From: CAYSEW01 sp964430245 | GTDB taxonomy: Bacteria; Bacteroidota; Bacteroidia; Flavobacteriales_D; Parvicellaceae | Length of the DNA stretch: 7,842 nt | Assembly (NCBI GenBank): GCA_964430245.1 | Contig: CAYSEW010000051.1 | Location: forward strand, 1 to 7,842 | Direction of reading: 5' to 3' | Shown here: piece after piece, positions 7,457-7,842 of the stretch | Layout of the letters: every line of letters starts with the position of its first letter | Position numbering within the stretch: the stretch's first letter is position 1 | The notes under the pieces: model-generated | Told to the model about the DNA's origin: nothing | Seen by the model: the letters and a program-made list of their open reading frames with translations, nothing else | Databases searched by the model: none | Position numbers and translations under genes: made by a program

Positions 7457-7786
7457 TTATTCTCTTTTGTAATGACAACAACGGTGTAGGTTGTTATAAG
7501 CCTTGTCTGATGCCCTAACTTTTTTTGTGTCATGACCTCCATCGGCTAACAATTGATGTATTTGATCCTCTGAGATCTTATCTTTCCTATAAACAACTCG
7601 ACAAATTTTCGTTTTTATATCCCATTCTGCTAGTTTTACACCTTTTACATCAAGTATGTTTTCAATTCTGTCTTGACACATATCACACGTTCCATTTACA
7701 TAAAACTTCTGATCAACTATATTATTAGATTGAGCAGAAAAGGAGGTGCTATATAGTATAGATATTAATAATATTAACTTTTTCAT
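7457..7786 (-). CDS. secreted heavy-metal-associated (HMA) domain protein
   Basis: This small protein of 109 residues has a Sec signal peptide (MKKLILLISILYSTSFSA, cleavage near 18/19; no lipobox cysteine), so it should be periplasmic. The mature part is a single HMA ferredoxin-like domain: YVNGTCDMCQDRIENIL at 29-45 holds the metal-binding CxxC (Cys34, Cys37), followed by GVKLAEWDIKTKICRVVY and ISEDQIHQLLADGGHDT, the usual beta-alpha-beta-beta-alpha-beta order. Family members bind Cu(I) or other soft metals through the CxxC. The C-terminus adds a conserved-looking cluster, LHRCCHYKRE (100-109), with Cys103-Cys104 flanked by His101 and His105, a possible second thiol or metal site. The start codon ATG is the first residue of a textbook signal peptide, so the start is secure. 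The gene is first in an operon with the TonB-dependent receptor, 5 bases downstream. A role as chaperone or sensor for the receptor's metal is inferred. Confidence 0.92.
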   Translation of the reverse strand: MKKLILLISILYSTSFSAQSNNIVDQKFYVNGTCDMCQDRIENILDVKGVKLAEWDIKTKICRVVYRKDKISEDQIHQLLADGGHDTKKVRASDKAYNNLHRCCHYKRE

Positions 7787-7794
7787 TTTGAATT

Positions 7795-7835
7795 AGGTTT
7801 TAAATATTTACTACAAAAAACAAACCAGGTTTTAA
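7795..7835. repeat. 9-bp direct repeat upstream of the HMA-receptor operon
   Basis: AGGTTTTAA occurs at 7795-7803 and again at 7827-7835, 32 bp apart start to start, about three helical turns. On the gene's strand both read TTAAAACCT, and the pair sits within 50 bases upstream of the HMA start codon. GAATTA and TAATTC, inverse complements, flank the block on the gene's strand. The spacing would suit two dimers of a regulator on one DNA face, such as a metal-responsive repressor, but the region is AT-rich and short, and no regulator gene is visible. No good match to the -33/-7 promoter consensus was found here; the promoter may extend past the window edge. Confidence 0.3.
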
Positions 7836-7842
7836 TTCTAAT

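Noticed and set aside
7452..7481. TTG start at 7481 adding ten residues to the TonB-dependent receptor
   Set aside because: It would lie inside the HMA gene and bury a clear signal peptide that begins at ATG 7451.
7525..7728. Plus-strand ORF opposite the HMA gene
   Set aside because: The HMA gene on the other strand has a signal peptide and CxxC motif; this reading has no recognisable domain and is its antisense shadow.

Overview
The window reads as ordinary chromosomal DNA from an AT-rich member of the Bacteroidota (Flavobacteriia or Cytophagia; I cannot decide which). Four things point there: a giant DUF2723/GT117-type membrane protein with the motifs typical of that phylum, a TonB-dependent receptor with an N-terminal carboxypeptidase-regulatory-like domain, a tRNA gene without an encoded CCA end, and a tRNA promoter of the Bacteroidota type (TTTG, 19 bp, TAAATTTG) rather than the sigma-70 type.

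Layout. At the left edge is a minus-strand tRNA-Gln(UUG) at 4-76, with a well-formed promoter just upstream at 87-118. After a divergent 167-base gap, two plus-strand genes follow with one base between them: a ~1428-residue GT117/DUF2723 glycosyltransferase-like protein (best start 244, end 4530) and a 211-residue NodB-type polysaccharide deacetylase (4532-5167). From the right edge a minus-strand pair runs towards them: a secreted heavy-metal-associated (HMA) domain protein (7786 down to 7457), then, 5 bases later, a 769-residue TonB-dependent outer-membrane receptor (7451 down to 5142). The two convergent units overlap tail to tail by 26 bases.

How the genes may work together. The GT117-like protein and the deacetylase look translationally coupled and both fit envelope glycan work: lipid-linked sugar transfer on the outer face of the inner membrane, and deacetylation of an N-acetylated glycan. 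The HMA protein and receptor form a compact metal-handling operon: a small periplasmic soft-metal binder (CxxC, plus a C-terminal CC pair) and an outer-membrane receptor whose plug also carries a vicinal cysteine pair. Copper is the most natural guess for the metal, but the sequence does not prove it.

I found no mobile element, CRISPR array, phage gene or clear new system. The points most worth a second look are two extra segments in the GT117-like protein (one of about 100 residues with a possible DUF4349-like pattern, one with a CxxC), the overlapping 3' ends of the convergent genes, and the shared cysteine-pair design of the HMA-receptor operon. No stretch longer than 300 bases lacks a gene.
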